NCBI GenBank assembly: GCA_028707655.1
Contig: JAQWAN010000016.1
Location: 1 to 16,225, forward strand
Length of the DNA: 16,225 bases
Source: Bacteroidaceae bacterium
GTDB lineage: Bacteria; Bacteroidota; Bacteroidia; Bacteroidales; Bacteroidaceae
Direction of reading: 5' to 3'
Shown: positions 7,631-14,180 of the stretch, piece after piece
Layout of the letters: each line of letters begins with the position of its first letter
How positions within the stretch are numbered: the first letter of the stretch is position 1
The notes under the pieces: model-generated
Seen by the model: the letters and a program-made list of their open reading frames with translations, nothing else
Told to the model about the DNA's origin: nothing
The model's database searches: none
Made by a program: the position numbers and the translations under genes

Positions 7631-8881
7631 TTATCCGTTTCTTGTTAGCCCATCTCCAGTAATCACCCATTTATAGGTGGTCATGGCCGCTAGTCCCATG
7701 GGACCACGTGCGTGTAGCTTTTGTGTGCTGATGCCTATCTCTGCTCCCAATCCAAATTGTGCCCCATCTGTAAAGGCCGTAGAGACATTGGTGTAGACAC
7801 AAGCAGCATCCACACATTGTGTAAAGCGTGTAGCGGTTTGTTTATCTTCGGTTACAATAGATTCGCTGTGCTGTGAGCTGTAGGTCTGAATATGTAAAAG
7901 AGCCTCCTCTAGATTGTTGACGGTTTTAATGGCCATCTTGTAGGCTAAAAACTCCGTACCAAAATGTTCGGATAGAGCCGGTTGAAGTAATTCGTTTGGG
8001 TAGTGTCCCGCTAATGCTTGGTAGGCAGCTACATCGGCATAGATAATCACTTGATGTGCTGCTAAGGGTTGGCATATGGTGGGTAGGTCGGCTACTCGGT
8101 CGGTATGAATAAGTAGTGCATCCATTGCATTACAAACACTCACTCGGCGTGTCTTGGCATTGGCCACTATGGCTGCCGCTTTGCGTATATCGGCCGCCTT
8201 ATCTACGTAGGTATGGCAGATGCCTGCTCCTGTTTCTATAACGGGTACTTTGGCATTCTCGCGTACAAAATTAATCAACCGATTACTGCCACGTGGGATA
8301 ATTAAATCAACATAACCTACGGCATGGAGTAGTTCACGGGTTACTTCATGGTCGTTGGGTAATAGTGTAACCATCTCTTTGGGCAGGTGATGTTGCTGGA
8401 GAATGCGGTGAATCAACTGGAGGATAGCTATGTTAGTGGCTTCCGCATCACTGCCCCCCTTTAGTACGCACGCATTACGTGTCTTAAAGGTGATACCGAA
8501 AACATCGAAGCTAACGTTTGGACGTGCCTCATAGATGATACCAATCACACCAAAAGGAACAGAGAGCTGTTTGATCTCCATGCCATTGGGCCGGGTGGTC
8601 TGCGAGAGAACTTGTCCCACGGGACTTTCTAGTTCTGCCACTTTTTTCATATCTGCTGCTATGCCACGAATACGTTCTGGGGTAAGTTGCAGACGGTCGT
8701 ATTTCGGATTACTTGGGTCCATTCGTGCCAAATCGAGTTGATTGGCAGCTAATAGCTCATCTATAGATGCCACAGCAGAATCTGCAATATCGCATAAGAT
8801 TTGCTGAATGGTTTTCTCTTCTAGTAAGGCTAGCTCTCTACTGGCCTGACGTACCTTTATCAGTGTATCAATTAATTTCAT
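7631..8881 (-). CDS. proA: Glutamate-5-semialdehyde dehydrogenase (gamma-glutamyl phosphate reductase)
   Basis: A 416-residue enzyme, normal length, doing the second step of proline synthesis: NADPH-dependent reduction of gamma-glutamyl phosphate to glutamate semialdehyde. Seen in order: substrate/NADP region SVPFGVIGIIYEARPNVSFD (about 107-126), VLKGGSDAEATN (139-150), IPRGSNRLI (195-203), PVIETGAGICHTYVD (213-227), and the catalytic cysteine C250 in NAKTRRVSVCNAMDALL. The motif around the cysteine is slightly altered from the usual TQRPGVCN. The C-terminus has FGLGAEIGISTQKLHARGP, then MGLAAMTTYKWVI. Its first 14 bases overlap the end of proB, so translation of the two is probably coupled and the channelled labile intermediate is made by adjacent products. 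It is the last gene of proC-proB-proA. Confidence 0.97.
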   Translation of the reverse strand: MKLIDTLIKVRQASRELALLEEKTIQQILCDIADSAVASIDELLAANQLDLARMDPSNPKYDRLQLTPERIRGIAADMKKVAELESPVGQVLSQTTRPNGMEIKQLSVPFGVIGIIYEARPNVSFDVFGITFKTRNACVLKGGSDAEATNIAILQLIHRILQQHHLPKEMVTLLPNDHEVTRELLHAVGYVDLIIPRGSNRLINFVRENAKVPVIETGAGICHTYVDKAADIRKAAAIVANAKTRRVSVCNAMDALLIHTDRVADLPTICQPLAAHQVIIYADVAAYQALAGHYPNELLQPALSEHFGTEFLAYKMAIKTVNNLEEALLHIQTYSSQHSESIVTEDKQTATRFTQCVDAACVYTNVSTAFTDGAQFGLGAEIGISTQKLHARGPMGLAAMTTYKWVITGDGLTRNG

Positions 8882-9968
8882 GGGTTTCTTCTATATATAA
8901 ATAGTCGTAATGAACAACAGCTCTCAATCCATGTTTACCTAGCATGGTGGCTATCTTTTCGGAATTGTAGCGGACTTTACCAACACCAATTTTATCGCCA
9001 TTGTTGTTTAAGATACGTACAATGTCATCCTTTTTGAATGTACCCTCCACACGCATCAGTCCAACAGGTAAGATGCTAGCTACTGTAGCGCTTTTTTCAA
9101 AGAGCTCGGAGGCTGTCTCATTGAGCCATAAAGCTCCTTGTGTAAAACTCTCGGAGTGCGCCATCCATTTTTTGATGTTGGATACCTCTATAGGAGCGGG
9201 TAAGAAACAGGTGCCTAGTGGAGAGGGGGAGGTGAGTAGCTCCTGTAGGATGCCAGCTCGTTCACCATTGCTGATATACACAGTAATTCCTTCGTCGGCT
9301 ATCTTACGGGCTATCGTTGCTTTGGTTAGCATACCGCCACGACCAAAACTAGATTTTCCTTGTTGAATATAGTCGGTTAGGTCTTTCCCTGGTTCTACTT
9401 GGCGAATCACTTTGGTGTTTGCATCAGCTGGTGGACCATCATAGATGCCATCTACATTGCTTAATATAAATAGGGCTTCCATATCCATCATAGAAGCAAT
9501 AAGACCACTCAACTCATCATTATCGGTAAACATTAACTCGCTTACAGCAATGGTGTCATTCTCATTTACAATGGGTATCACCCCACAATCGAGCATCACC
9601 TGCATACAGTTGCGTTGATTAAGATAGTGACGGCGCGTAGAGAAATCTTCTTTGGTGGTGAGTATCTGCCCAACGGAGATGTTATGTTCTCGGAAGAGCT
9701 CATAGTAGCGGTCAATCAGTTTGGCCTGTCCTACGGCAGAATAGAGTTGACGCTGACTTACATCGTCTAGTTTCTTATGGGTGGTTAACTCACTCTTTCC
9801 AGCAGCAACTGCTCCCGAAGAGATGAGAATAATTTCTATGCCAGCTTTATGTAAAAGAGCTATTTGATCGACTAACGAAGAGAGACGTGTTACATCTAGT
9901 GTGCCGTCGGCACGTGTTACCACATTACTGCCCACTTTAACCACCACTTTTTTATATGTATAACTCAT
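8868..9968 (-). CDS. proB: Glutamate 5-kinase with C-terminal PUA domain
   Basis: A 366-residue kinase that phosphorylates L-glutamate with ATP to gamma-glutamyl phosphate, the first and normally proline-inhibited step of proline synthesis. The amino-acid-kinase domain (1 to about 258) shows KVGSNVVT (11-18), ISSGAVAAG (49-57), VNENDTI (134-140), FTDNDELSG (147-155), SNVDGIYD (170-177) and FGRGGMLTK (208-216). A PUA domain fills about 275-360 (FTQGALWLNETASELF, then GTFKKDDIVRILNNNGDKIGVG). The presence of the PUA domain makes it the long bacterial form. It begins 10 bases after proC and overlaps proA by 14 bases. Feedback inhibition by proline is family knowledge, not visible here. Confidence 0.97.
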   Translation of the reverse strand: MSYTYKKVVVKVGSNVVTRADGTLDVTRLSSLVDQIALLHKAGIEIILISSGAVAAGKSELTTHKKLDDVSQRQLYSAVGQAKLIDRYYELFREHNISVGQILTTKEDFSTRRHYLNQRNCMQVMLDCGVIPIVNENDTIAVSELMFTDNDELSGLIASMMDMEALFILSNVDGIYDGPPADANTKVIRQVEPGKDLTDYIQQGKSSFGRGGMLTKATIARKIADEGITVYISNGERAGILQELLTSPSPLGTCFLPAPIEVSNIKKWMAHSESFTQGALWLNETASELFEKSATVASILPVGLMRVEGTFKKDDIVRILNNNGDKIGVGKVRYNSEKIATMLGKHGLRAVVHYDYLYIEETHEIN

Positions 9969-9978
9969 GGTGTCTGTT

Positions 9979-10752
9979 TTATCGTGCAGATTCTATAGCC
10001 TTAATAATAGCGGAAGAGAATCCTTCGTGCTCTAGTACATTGATTCCTTTAATGGTTAATCCACCAGGGGTAGTTACCTTGTCAATTTCTACAGAAGGAT
10101 GTGCCGCTCTCTCCTCTAGTAAGCAGGAAGCTCCCTTTACACACTGTGCAGCCATTAGTTGTGCTTCCTTAGGACGAATGCCCATTTCAACACCTGCTTG
10201 CATAGCTGCTTGGATATATTTCATAACAAAGGCGATACCACACGATGTTAAGGCGGTGGCAGCTGCCATCTGCGTCTCTGGGATAAGCATAGCTACGCCC
10301 AGTTGATTGAACAGGGCAAGGAGCTCCTCATCCGTCTGTTCGGATGAATAGAGGGAGGATATCAATGTCATGCTCTCTCGTTTAGAGATGGCTGTATTGG
10401 GCATTACACGGTAGATGGCTTGTGCGGTTTCTATCGAATGAGACAGTGTCTCTAGTGATATACCTGCCGCCACAGAGCAAACCACTTGTTTCTCTGTATA
10501 GGTTAACTCCCTAGCTATCTCCTCTATGAGCCACGGTTTTACTGCTAGAATAATAAAATCGGCTTGCTCTACAGCTTTTTGATTATCGGTTGTTATTTCT
10601 ATAACTGGATAATCTTGCTGAATCTGTTTTAACTTCTCTGTGGAGCGATTGGAAACAACGATATGGTAGTTTTCTATGGCTTCACTTGCAGCTAGGCCAC
10701 GAGCTATTGCTCCGCCCATGTTGCCTGCACCTATTATTGCTATTTTCTTCAT
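9979..10752 (-). CDS. proC: Pyrroline-5-carboxylate reductase
   Basis: A 257-residue enzyme reducing pyrroline-5-carboxylate to proline with NAD(P)H, the last step of the pathway. The Rossmann fold opens at the N-terminus with IAIIGAGNMGGAIARGL (4-20). Next are FIILAVKPW (66-74), VCSVAAGISLETL (91-103), and RVMPNTAISKRESMTLI (115-131). The C-terminal dimer domain ends HPSVEIDKVTTPGGLTIKG (218-236), the family signature. TSCGIAFVMKY (169-179) replaces the TGSGPAY form common in Proteobacteria, a variation I associate with Bacteroidota. The ATG at 10752 is fixed by the nucleotide-binding strand beginning at residue 3. It heads the proC-proB-proA operon, so this one transcript encodes all proline-specific enzymes. 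Confidence 0.97.
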   Translation of the reverse strand: MKKIAIIGAGNMGGAIARGLAASEAIENYHIVVSNRSTEKLKQIQQDYPVIEITTDNQKAVEQADFIILAVKPWLIEEIARELTYTEKQVVCSVAAGISLETLSHSIETAQAIYRVMPNTAISKRESMTLISSLYSSEQTDEELLALFNQLGVAMLIPETQMAAATALTSCGIAFVMKYIQAAMQAGVEMGIRPKEAQLMAAQCVKGASCLLEERAAHPSVEIDKVTTPGGLTIKGINVLEHEGFSSAIIKAIESAR

Positions 10753-10759
10753 ATTACTG

Positions 10760-10790
10760 CAAATTTATATAATAAACGCACAAACCACAA
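10760..10790 (-). promoter_or_regulatory. Promoter of proCBA, very close to the start codon
   Basis: On the minus strand TTG (10790-10788), a 20-base spacer and TAAATTTG (10767-10760) match the Bacteroidetes consensus exactly. The -7 ends only seven bases before the proC ATG at 10752, so transcription would start at or within a few bases of the ATG, giving a leaderless or nearly leaderless message. No second promoter as good was seen further upstream. Confidence 0.6.
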
Positions 10791-10907
10791 TATTTTGTTC
10801 GAAAAATAAGCCGATAACGATAGATATAACACGCTTTCTATTCTTTTTATAAAAGCTCGCAATAAAAAGAGTTATGTGCTTCTTATTTTATAAAAAATAA
10901 ATATCTT

Positions 10908-10933
10908 GCAACAAGATGCGTAATACATACGTC
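10908..10933 (+). promoter_or_regulatory. Candidate ECF-sigma promoter of the DUF4252/sigma operon
   Basis: GCAAC (10908-10912), a 17-base spacer and CGTC (10930-10933) resemble the bipartite ECF promoter (AAC-type -35, CGTC-type -10). A start near 10940 would give a leader of about 50 bases. The -35 lies inside the inverted repeat ATCTTG-CAA-CAAGAT (10903-10917). A primary-sigma alternative is weak: TATCTTGC at 10902-10909 lacks one T of TAnnTTTG and has no TTG at the right distance. Confidence 0.45.
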
Positions 10934-10991
10934 TTGTAGATAGAAACGCGTTGATGAAGAATAATAATAGATAATCACTAAAAAAAATAGT

Positions 10992-11456
10992 ATGAAAAAG
11001 TTTGTTGTAATGAGCCTATTCTTTTGTTTGGCAGTCTTTCAGATAAATGCACAAAACAGCATAGATAAACTCTTTAAAGATTTCTCCACAGCTCCCGGTT
11101 GTGAATCGGTAAATGTTGGTCCCTTCTTGATGACATTGGCTAAAACCTTTATGAGCGGTGAGTTGGATTTTGGGAAGAACATCAATGGTGTACATATTGT
11201 TGATTTAGCAAATTGCACCCCAAAAACAAAAAATCGTTTTTCCAACCGAGTAAAAAAGGTAAAAGATAAGCAATACGAACTCTTTACGCGCGTTAAAGAT
11301 GATGGTGATAATCTCTCTGTTTGGGTAAAGAGAGAGAAGGAGACCATCAACGAATTTGTTCTTTTGTCTACTGGCGATAGTGCTACCCTTATTCGTCTAC
11401 GTGGAAACATCACACAGAAGGATATTGATGCAGTAGTAAAAAAATATGCCAAATAG
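10992..11456 (+). CDS. DUF4252 domain-containing secreted protein (first copy)
   Basis: A 154-residue protein with a signal peptide, MKKFVVMSLFFCLAVFQINA, cut before Q21. The mature part is about 133 residues: a helical first half (SIDKLFKDFSTAPGCESVNV) and the DUF4252-like second half with ELFTRVKDDGDNLSVWVKRE, then NEFVLLS and LIRLRGNITQKDIDAVV. The second copy at 12459 has the same plan (KVKDEGDHVSFMIKEKD ... GDINLEDV). No lipobox is present, so a periplasmic location is expected. It is the first gene behind the candidate ECF promoter and its last 11 bases overlap the sigma gene. The function of DUF4252 proteins is unknown. Placement on both sides of a sigma/anti-sigma pair suggests an envelope protein made in large amounts when the sigma is active. 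Confidence 0.85.
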   Translation: MKKFVVMSLFFCLAVFQINAQNSIDKLFKDFSTAPGCESVNVGPFLMTLAKTFMSGELDFGKNINGVHIVDLANCTPKTKNRFSNRVKKVKDKQYELFTRVKDDGDNLSVWVKREKETINEFVLLSTGDSATLIRLRGNITQKDIDAVVKKYAK

Positions 11457-11952
11457 GGTGACAGCAGAAATATTTAAAGATCAATTCATCCCGTACCATC
11501 AGAAGCTCTATTGCTTGGCTTTTCGGTTAATGGGAAATCAGGCGGAAGCCGAAGATATGGTGCAAGAGACCTACCTAAAATTATGGAGTAAGCGGGAGGA
11601 ATTGGTCGATATAAGGAATACGGAAGCTTTTTCCATTTCAGTACTTAAAAATTTATGTTTTGATCAGTTACGATCGGGAAAAGCTTCAATACTTAGGCAG
11701 GCAACAGAACTCACTGGACTGCAGAATAGTGCAAAAGAGCGGGATTGGGAAAAAGAAGATGAGGCTAATCTGGCCAAACGATTAATAGAGAAGTTACCCG
11801 AGAAGCAACGGGTAATAATGACCTTGCGAGATGTAAAAGATTTATCGTTTGAAGAAATAGAACAGGTTACAGGTTTGAGGTCTGTAAATATTCGTGTACT
11901 TTTGTCGAAAGCCAGAAAACAGGTAAGAGAACAATTTAAAAGATGGCAATGA
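11446..11952 (+). CDS. ECF-type RNA polymerase sigma factor
   Basis: A 168-residue sigma-70 family protein with only regions 2 and 4, the definition of the ECF class. Region 2 (about 10-77) includes FRLMGNQAEAEDMVQETYLK and the DNA-melting/-10 recognition part AFSISVLKNLCFDQLRS. Region 4 (about 109-164) contains KLPEKQRVIMTLRDVKDLSF, EEIEQVTGLRSVNIRVLLSK, the helix-turn-helix that reads the -35. The Met at 11446 lies 11 bases inside the preceding DUF4252 gene, suggesting translational coupling; region 2 begins soon after it, so a later start is unlikely. The next gene overlaps its stop as ATGA and encodes a probable anti-sigma. Similar operons in Bacteroides have been linked to stress responses, but the signal for this one is unknown. 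Confidence 0.95.
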   Translation: MPNRVTAEIFKDQFIPYHQKLYCLAFRLMGNQAEAEDMVQETYLKLWSKREELVDIRNTEAFSISVLKNLCFDQLRSGKASILRQATELTGLQNSAKERDWEKEDEANLAKRLIEKLPEKQRVIMTLRDVKDLSFEEIEQVTGLRSVNIRVLLSKARKQVREQFKRWQ

Positions 11953-12452
11953 ATAGAGATAGAATATATAAACTACTAGAGGATTTTTACGAAGGAAGTA
12001 CTTCGAGAGTGGAAGAGGAGGAGCTATATCAATTCTTCCTATCGCCCGATGTGCCCGAAGAACTGCTCCAGGATAAGACCCTATTCTTACAATTCAAAAA
12101 GAAGTCGGCTATAGCTGTTCCTGCTGACCTATCGCAAAAGCTTTCTGTTTTGATTGATCGGGAGGCTGCTAAAGGGTCGAACACAATATCCTTTTCTAAA
12201 CGTAAGAGAATACTGAATTGGGCAGTAAGTATTGCTGCAGCATTTTTAGTGCTGTTGGCTGTGAAACAGTTGTATACCTATAATGGGAAAAGGCCAATGG
12301 GAGAAATAATGGAGCCTGCTCTTGCTCAGGTAAAGGCCCAAAAGGCTTTGCAACTAGTCTCTGTTAATCTAAACAAGGGTATTACGCAATGGAGTGAAGC
12401 ACAAGTGGATATGCATAAAGTGGTTCATGTCGTTAATAAACACATTAAATAA
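11949..12452 (+). CDS. Single-pass membrane protein, probable anti-sigma factor
   Basis: A 167-residue protein, if the ATG at 11949 is used. That ATG overlaps the sigma stop as ATGA, a typical coupled start; the ATG at 11943 would add only Met-Ala. The N-terminal 80 or so residues are acidic and helical (IYKLLEDFYEGSTSRVEEEE), cytoplasmic in this layout. One membrane helix follows basic KRKR (about WAVSIAAAFLVLLAVKQLY). The last 55 or so residues, periplasmic, have helices with alternating charges (ALAQVKAQKALQLVSVNLNK). Position straight after an ECF sigma gene plus this topology argue for an anti-sigma. No zinc-binding HxxxCxxC (ZAS) motif or FecR domain is present, so it belongs to neither well-known class by sequence. 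It could instead be an unrelated envelope protein. Confidence 0.75.
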   Translation: MNRDRIYKLLEDFYEGSTSRVEEEELYQFFLSPDVPEELLQDKTLFLQFKKKSAIAVPADLSQKLSVLIDREAAKGSNTISFSKRKRILNWAVSIAAAFLVLLAVKQLYTYNGKRPMGEIMEPALAQVKAQKALQLVSVNLNKGITQWSEAQVDMHKVVHVVNKHIK

Positions 12453-12458
12453 ACAATT

Positions 12459-12917
12459 ATGAAATTAAAAAGATATCTTTTAGTATTACTTTTTATGGCT
12501 TGTGTTGGCGCAATAAGTGCACAAAGTCAACTGTATGACAAATATTCCGAAATGGAAAACGTTACTACGGTTTATCTTTCAAAAGCTATGCTTGGCTTTA
12601 CGCCCTCGGTGGATGGCTTGAACATGACCAAAGTGGCCAAAAAACTAGATGCCATTGTGATTCTTACCACCGAGAAGAAAGAGACGGCTCAGTTGCTCAA
12701 AGCGGATTTAGTAAAACTGTTATCTACGGGCGTTTATAAAGCTCTGATGAAGGTGAAAGATGAAGGCGACCATGTCTCTTTCATGATAAAAGAAAAAGAT
12801 AATAAAGTGCAAGAACTTTTAATGCTCGTAGAGGAAAAGGAGGAGATGACCGTTATACAGATGATAGGCGACATCAATCTGGAGGATGTGCAATCTATCA
12901 TGCAAGATGGGAAATAG
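12459..12917 (+). CDS. DUF4252 domain-containing secreted protein (second copy)
   Basis: A 152-residue protein, with a signal peptide MKLKRYLLVLLFMACVGAISA cut before QSQ. It starts six bases after the probable anti-sigma gene. After YDKYSEMENVTTVYLSKAML come a central helical part (KLDAIVILTTEKKETAQLLK) and a C-terminal segment, LMKVKDEGDHVSFMIKEKD, then QELLMLVEEKEEMTVIQMIG and DINLEDVQSIM. This last part aligns by eye with the first copy (VKDDGDNLSV ... GNITQKDI), so the two flanking proteins are paralogues that have diverged strongly in the first half. It is the last gene of the operon. No clear terminator follows immediately; the large inverted repeat at 13007-13064 is a candidate. Confidence 0.85.
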   Translation: MKLKRYLLVLLFMACVGAISAQSQLYDKYSEMENVTTVYLSKAMLGFTPSVDGLNMTKVAKKLDAIVILTTEKKETAQLLKADLVKLLSTGVYKALMKVKDEGDHVSFMIKEKDNKVQELLMLVEEKEEMTVIQMIGDINLEDVQSIMQDGK

Positions 12918-13006
12918 AAACGAACTCTAGCTAAACAGGAACGTAAATTAAACTGTGTCAACTTTTAGCCTCCACTTTAAAATAGTAGTTTTTTTTCTGA
13001 TTTCCC

Positions 13007-13064
13007 CAATGGGTAATAAGGAGCCTGAGCTTTTACTTTTCAATGATACAAAGTATTACCATTG
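13007..13064. repeat. Inverted repeat, 11-bp arms with one bulged base
   Basis: CAATGGGTAATA (13007-13018) and TATTACCATTG (13054-13064) are reverse complements apart from one extra G, with 35 bases between them. TTTTAT follows the right arm. In RNA this would be a long-looped hairpin that could serve as a weak terminator for the ECF operon, or it could be the ends of a small decayed element. Confidence 0.35.
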
Positions 13065-13158
13065 TTTTATAAAGCTACAAAATAAACAGATTGCATAAGT
13101 CTAAAAAAAATGAACCTATTTTAATAGCGTATAAAATTACTGAAAAGGTTTTTTATTA

Positions 13159-13174
13159 TCTTGTATTTACAAGA
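13159..13174. repeat. Perfect 16-base palindrome
   Basis: TCTTGTA (13159-13165) and TACAAGA (13168-13174) are exact reverse complements separated by TT. The outer halves TATCTTG and CAAGA also occur in the inverted repeat at 10903-10917 before the ECF operon. It looks like a protein-binding site, but no gene promoter is next to it. Confidence 0.35.
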
Positions 13175-13340
13175 ATAACTTTAGGATTTTTAAAAAAATA
13201 ACATCTTCTTGAGTGAAAATATGTTTTTCTTTGCGTATTTTTCTGTAAATGTATTAAATCGATACTTAAGCAAAAAAGCTTGCAACAAAATAATGCTATA
13301 AGCTTTTGGATACTAATAGTAAATCTGATAAATAGCTAGG

Positions 13341-14078
13341 CTAGTTGACGTAAACATTGGTGAAGTATTCCTCAAAAAGAGCTTTAGCCCGGTTTAACTG
13401 TTCAGGGGTGTTCTCTTTAACTGCTTTCAATGCATATGCCTTGCCTAGTACTTCGTACTTATGTGCCCCTAGTGTGTGATAGGGTAATATCTCGATACGC
13501 TCTAAACTGGTAAATGTTTTGAACTCCTCTCCTAAGGTGCGAATATCTTCTTCAAAATCGCTATAACCAGGTACTAATACATAGCGCAGCCAGAAACGTT
13601 TGCCAATCGTATTAAAATGGTGTGCGGTTTGCAGGGTCTGTTGGTTGCTTCGCTCTGTTAAGATTTGATGACGTGTATTGTTAATCTGTTTAACGTCGAG
13701 CAAAACAATATCTACTAAAGAGAATAGTTCTTTTACATCATCGTTCCATACGCTACCATTACTATCTAAGCAGGTGTGTATTCCCTCTTCTTTTAGTCGT
13801 TTAAACAGTGGAATTAGCTCTTTAGCTTGTAGGGTGGGTTCTCCTCCAGAAAAGGTGATACCTCCTTTCTTACCAAAGAATGCTTTTTGGCTAACGGCCA
13901 TACGAACAATCTCTTCGATGTCGGTCTCTGTTCCACCTGTTAAGGGGATAGTGTCTACATTTGCACAGTATAAACACCTAAAATTACAACCTTGTAAAAA
14001 AACAACTAAACGTAGTCCTGGCCCATCGTAAGTGCCTAGTGTTTCGAAGGAGTGAACTATTATGGTATGTTGTGGCAT
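13341..14078 (-). CDS. pflA: Pyruvate formate-lyase activating enzyme (radical SAM)
   Basis: A 245-residue radical SAM enzyme, normal length, which uses S-adenosylmethionine and a [4Fe-4S] cluster to place the glycyl radical on pyruvate formate-lyase. The cluster cysteines are C31, C35 and C38 in GCNFRCLYCAN. The SAM-binding glycine motif is SGGEP (77-81) in GGITFSGGEPTLQ. FETLGTYDGPGLRLVVFLQG (11-30) is the family start. The middle contains CLDSNGSV and LLDVKQIN, and the end RFWLRYVLVPGYSD ... RIEILPYHTLGAHKYE, all typical. No extra ferredoxin cluster domain is present, so it is the short, PflA type rather than the activator of glycerol dehydratase-like enzymes. It lies 102 bases after pflB on the same strand, with a hairpin in between that would lower read-through. 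Confidence 0.95.
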   Translation of the reverse strand: MPQHTIIVHSFETLGTYDGPGLRLVVFLQGCNFRCLYCANVDTIPLTGGTETDIEEIVRMAVSQKAFFGKKGGITFSGGEPTLQAKELIPLFKRLKEEGIHTCLDSNGSVWNDDVKELFSLVDIVLLDVKQINNTRHQILTERSNQQTLQTAHHFNTIGKRFWLRYVLVPGYSDFEEDIRTLGEEFKTFTSLERIEILPYHTLGAHKYEVLGKAYALKAVKENTPEQLNRAKALFEEYFTNVYVN

Positions 14079-14099
14079 AATCTATTGTTTTAGTAACGA

Positions 14100-14131
14100 C
14101 AAGAATAAAGGCAGTATAGATAAAAGTACAA
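14100..14131 (-). promoter_or_regulatory. Possible internal promoter of pflA
   Basis: On the minus strand TTG (14131-14129), 21 bases and TATTCTTG (14107-14100) resemble TTG-N19-21-TAnnTTTG with one mismatch. It overlaps the base of the hairpin at 14128-14162 and would give pflA a leader of about 15 bases. This could make pflA partly independent of pflB. Confidence 0.3.
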
Positions 14132-14162
14132 AAGGCTCCTAAAAGATAAAGGAGCCTTTTGT
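14128..14162 (-). terminator. Hairpin between pflB and pflA (terminator or attenuator)
   Basis: ACAAAAGGCTCCT (14128-14140) and AGGAGCCTTTTGT (14150-14162) pair perfectly over 13 bases around a nine-base loop. In the direction of transcription the downstream arm ends in CCTTTTGT followed by ACTTTTAT, an interrupted T-rich tract. Most transcripts may stop here, giving much pflB and less pflA message, which suits an enzyme/activator pair. Confidence 0.7.
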
Positions 14163-14180
14163 TATAGAGTAGGCTACCGC

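Larger units (their letters stand above)
12918..13340. other. Intergenic region between the ECF operon and pflA
   Basis: This 423-base A/T-rich stretch lies between convergent genes. No convincing gene or standard terminator was found. It contains a large imperfect inverted repeat (13007-13064), a 16-base perfect palindrome (13159-13174) and a weak AAAAGCTT/AAGCTTTT repeat (13274-13307). It may hold remnants of a lost gene or element, but no coding similarity could be recognised. Confidence 0.5.

Noticed and set aside
9001..9366. 121-codon open frame opposite proB
   Set aside because: It lies wholly inside a certain proB gene on the other strand and has no recognisable domain or promoter.
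9956..10306. 116-codon open frame opposite proC
   Set aside because: It is a shadow of proC, cysteine-rich with no family character.
11039..11452. 137-codon open frame opposite the first DUF4252 gene
   Set aside because: The plus-strand protein has a signal peptide, a paralogue and operon context; the antisense frame has none.
12943..12970. Possible insertion-sequence end (AAACTGTGTCAA)
   Set aside because: The string faintly recalls IS ends, but there is no matching inverted end, target duplication or transposase remnant.
13226..13233. Promoter -7 (TTTCTTTG) in the pre-pflA gap
   Set aside because: One base off consensus, wrong spacing from the TTG at 13209-13211, and only the 3' end of a convergent gene lies downstream.
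13274..13307. AAAAGCTT ... AAGCTTTT inverted repeat
   Set aside because: Each arm holds the self-palindromic AAGCTT in A/T-rich sequence, so the pairing is weakly informative.
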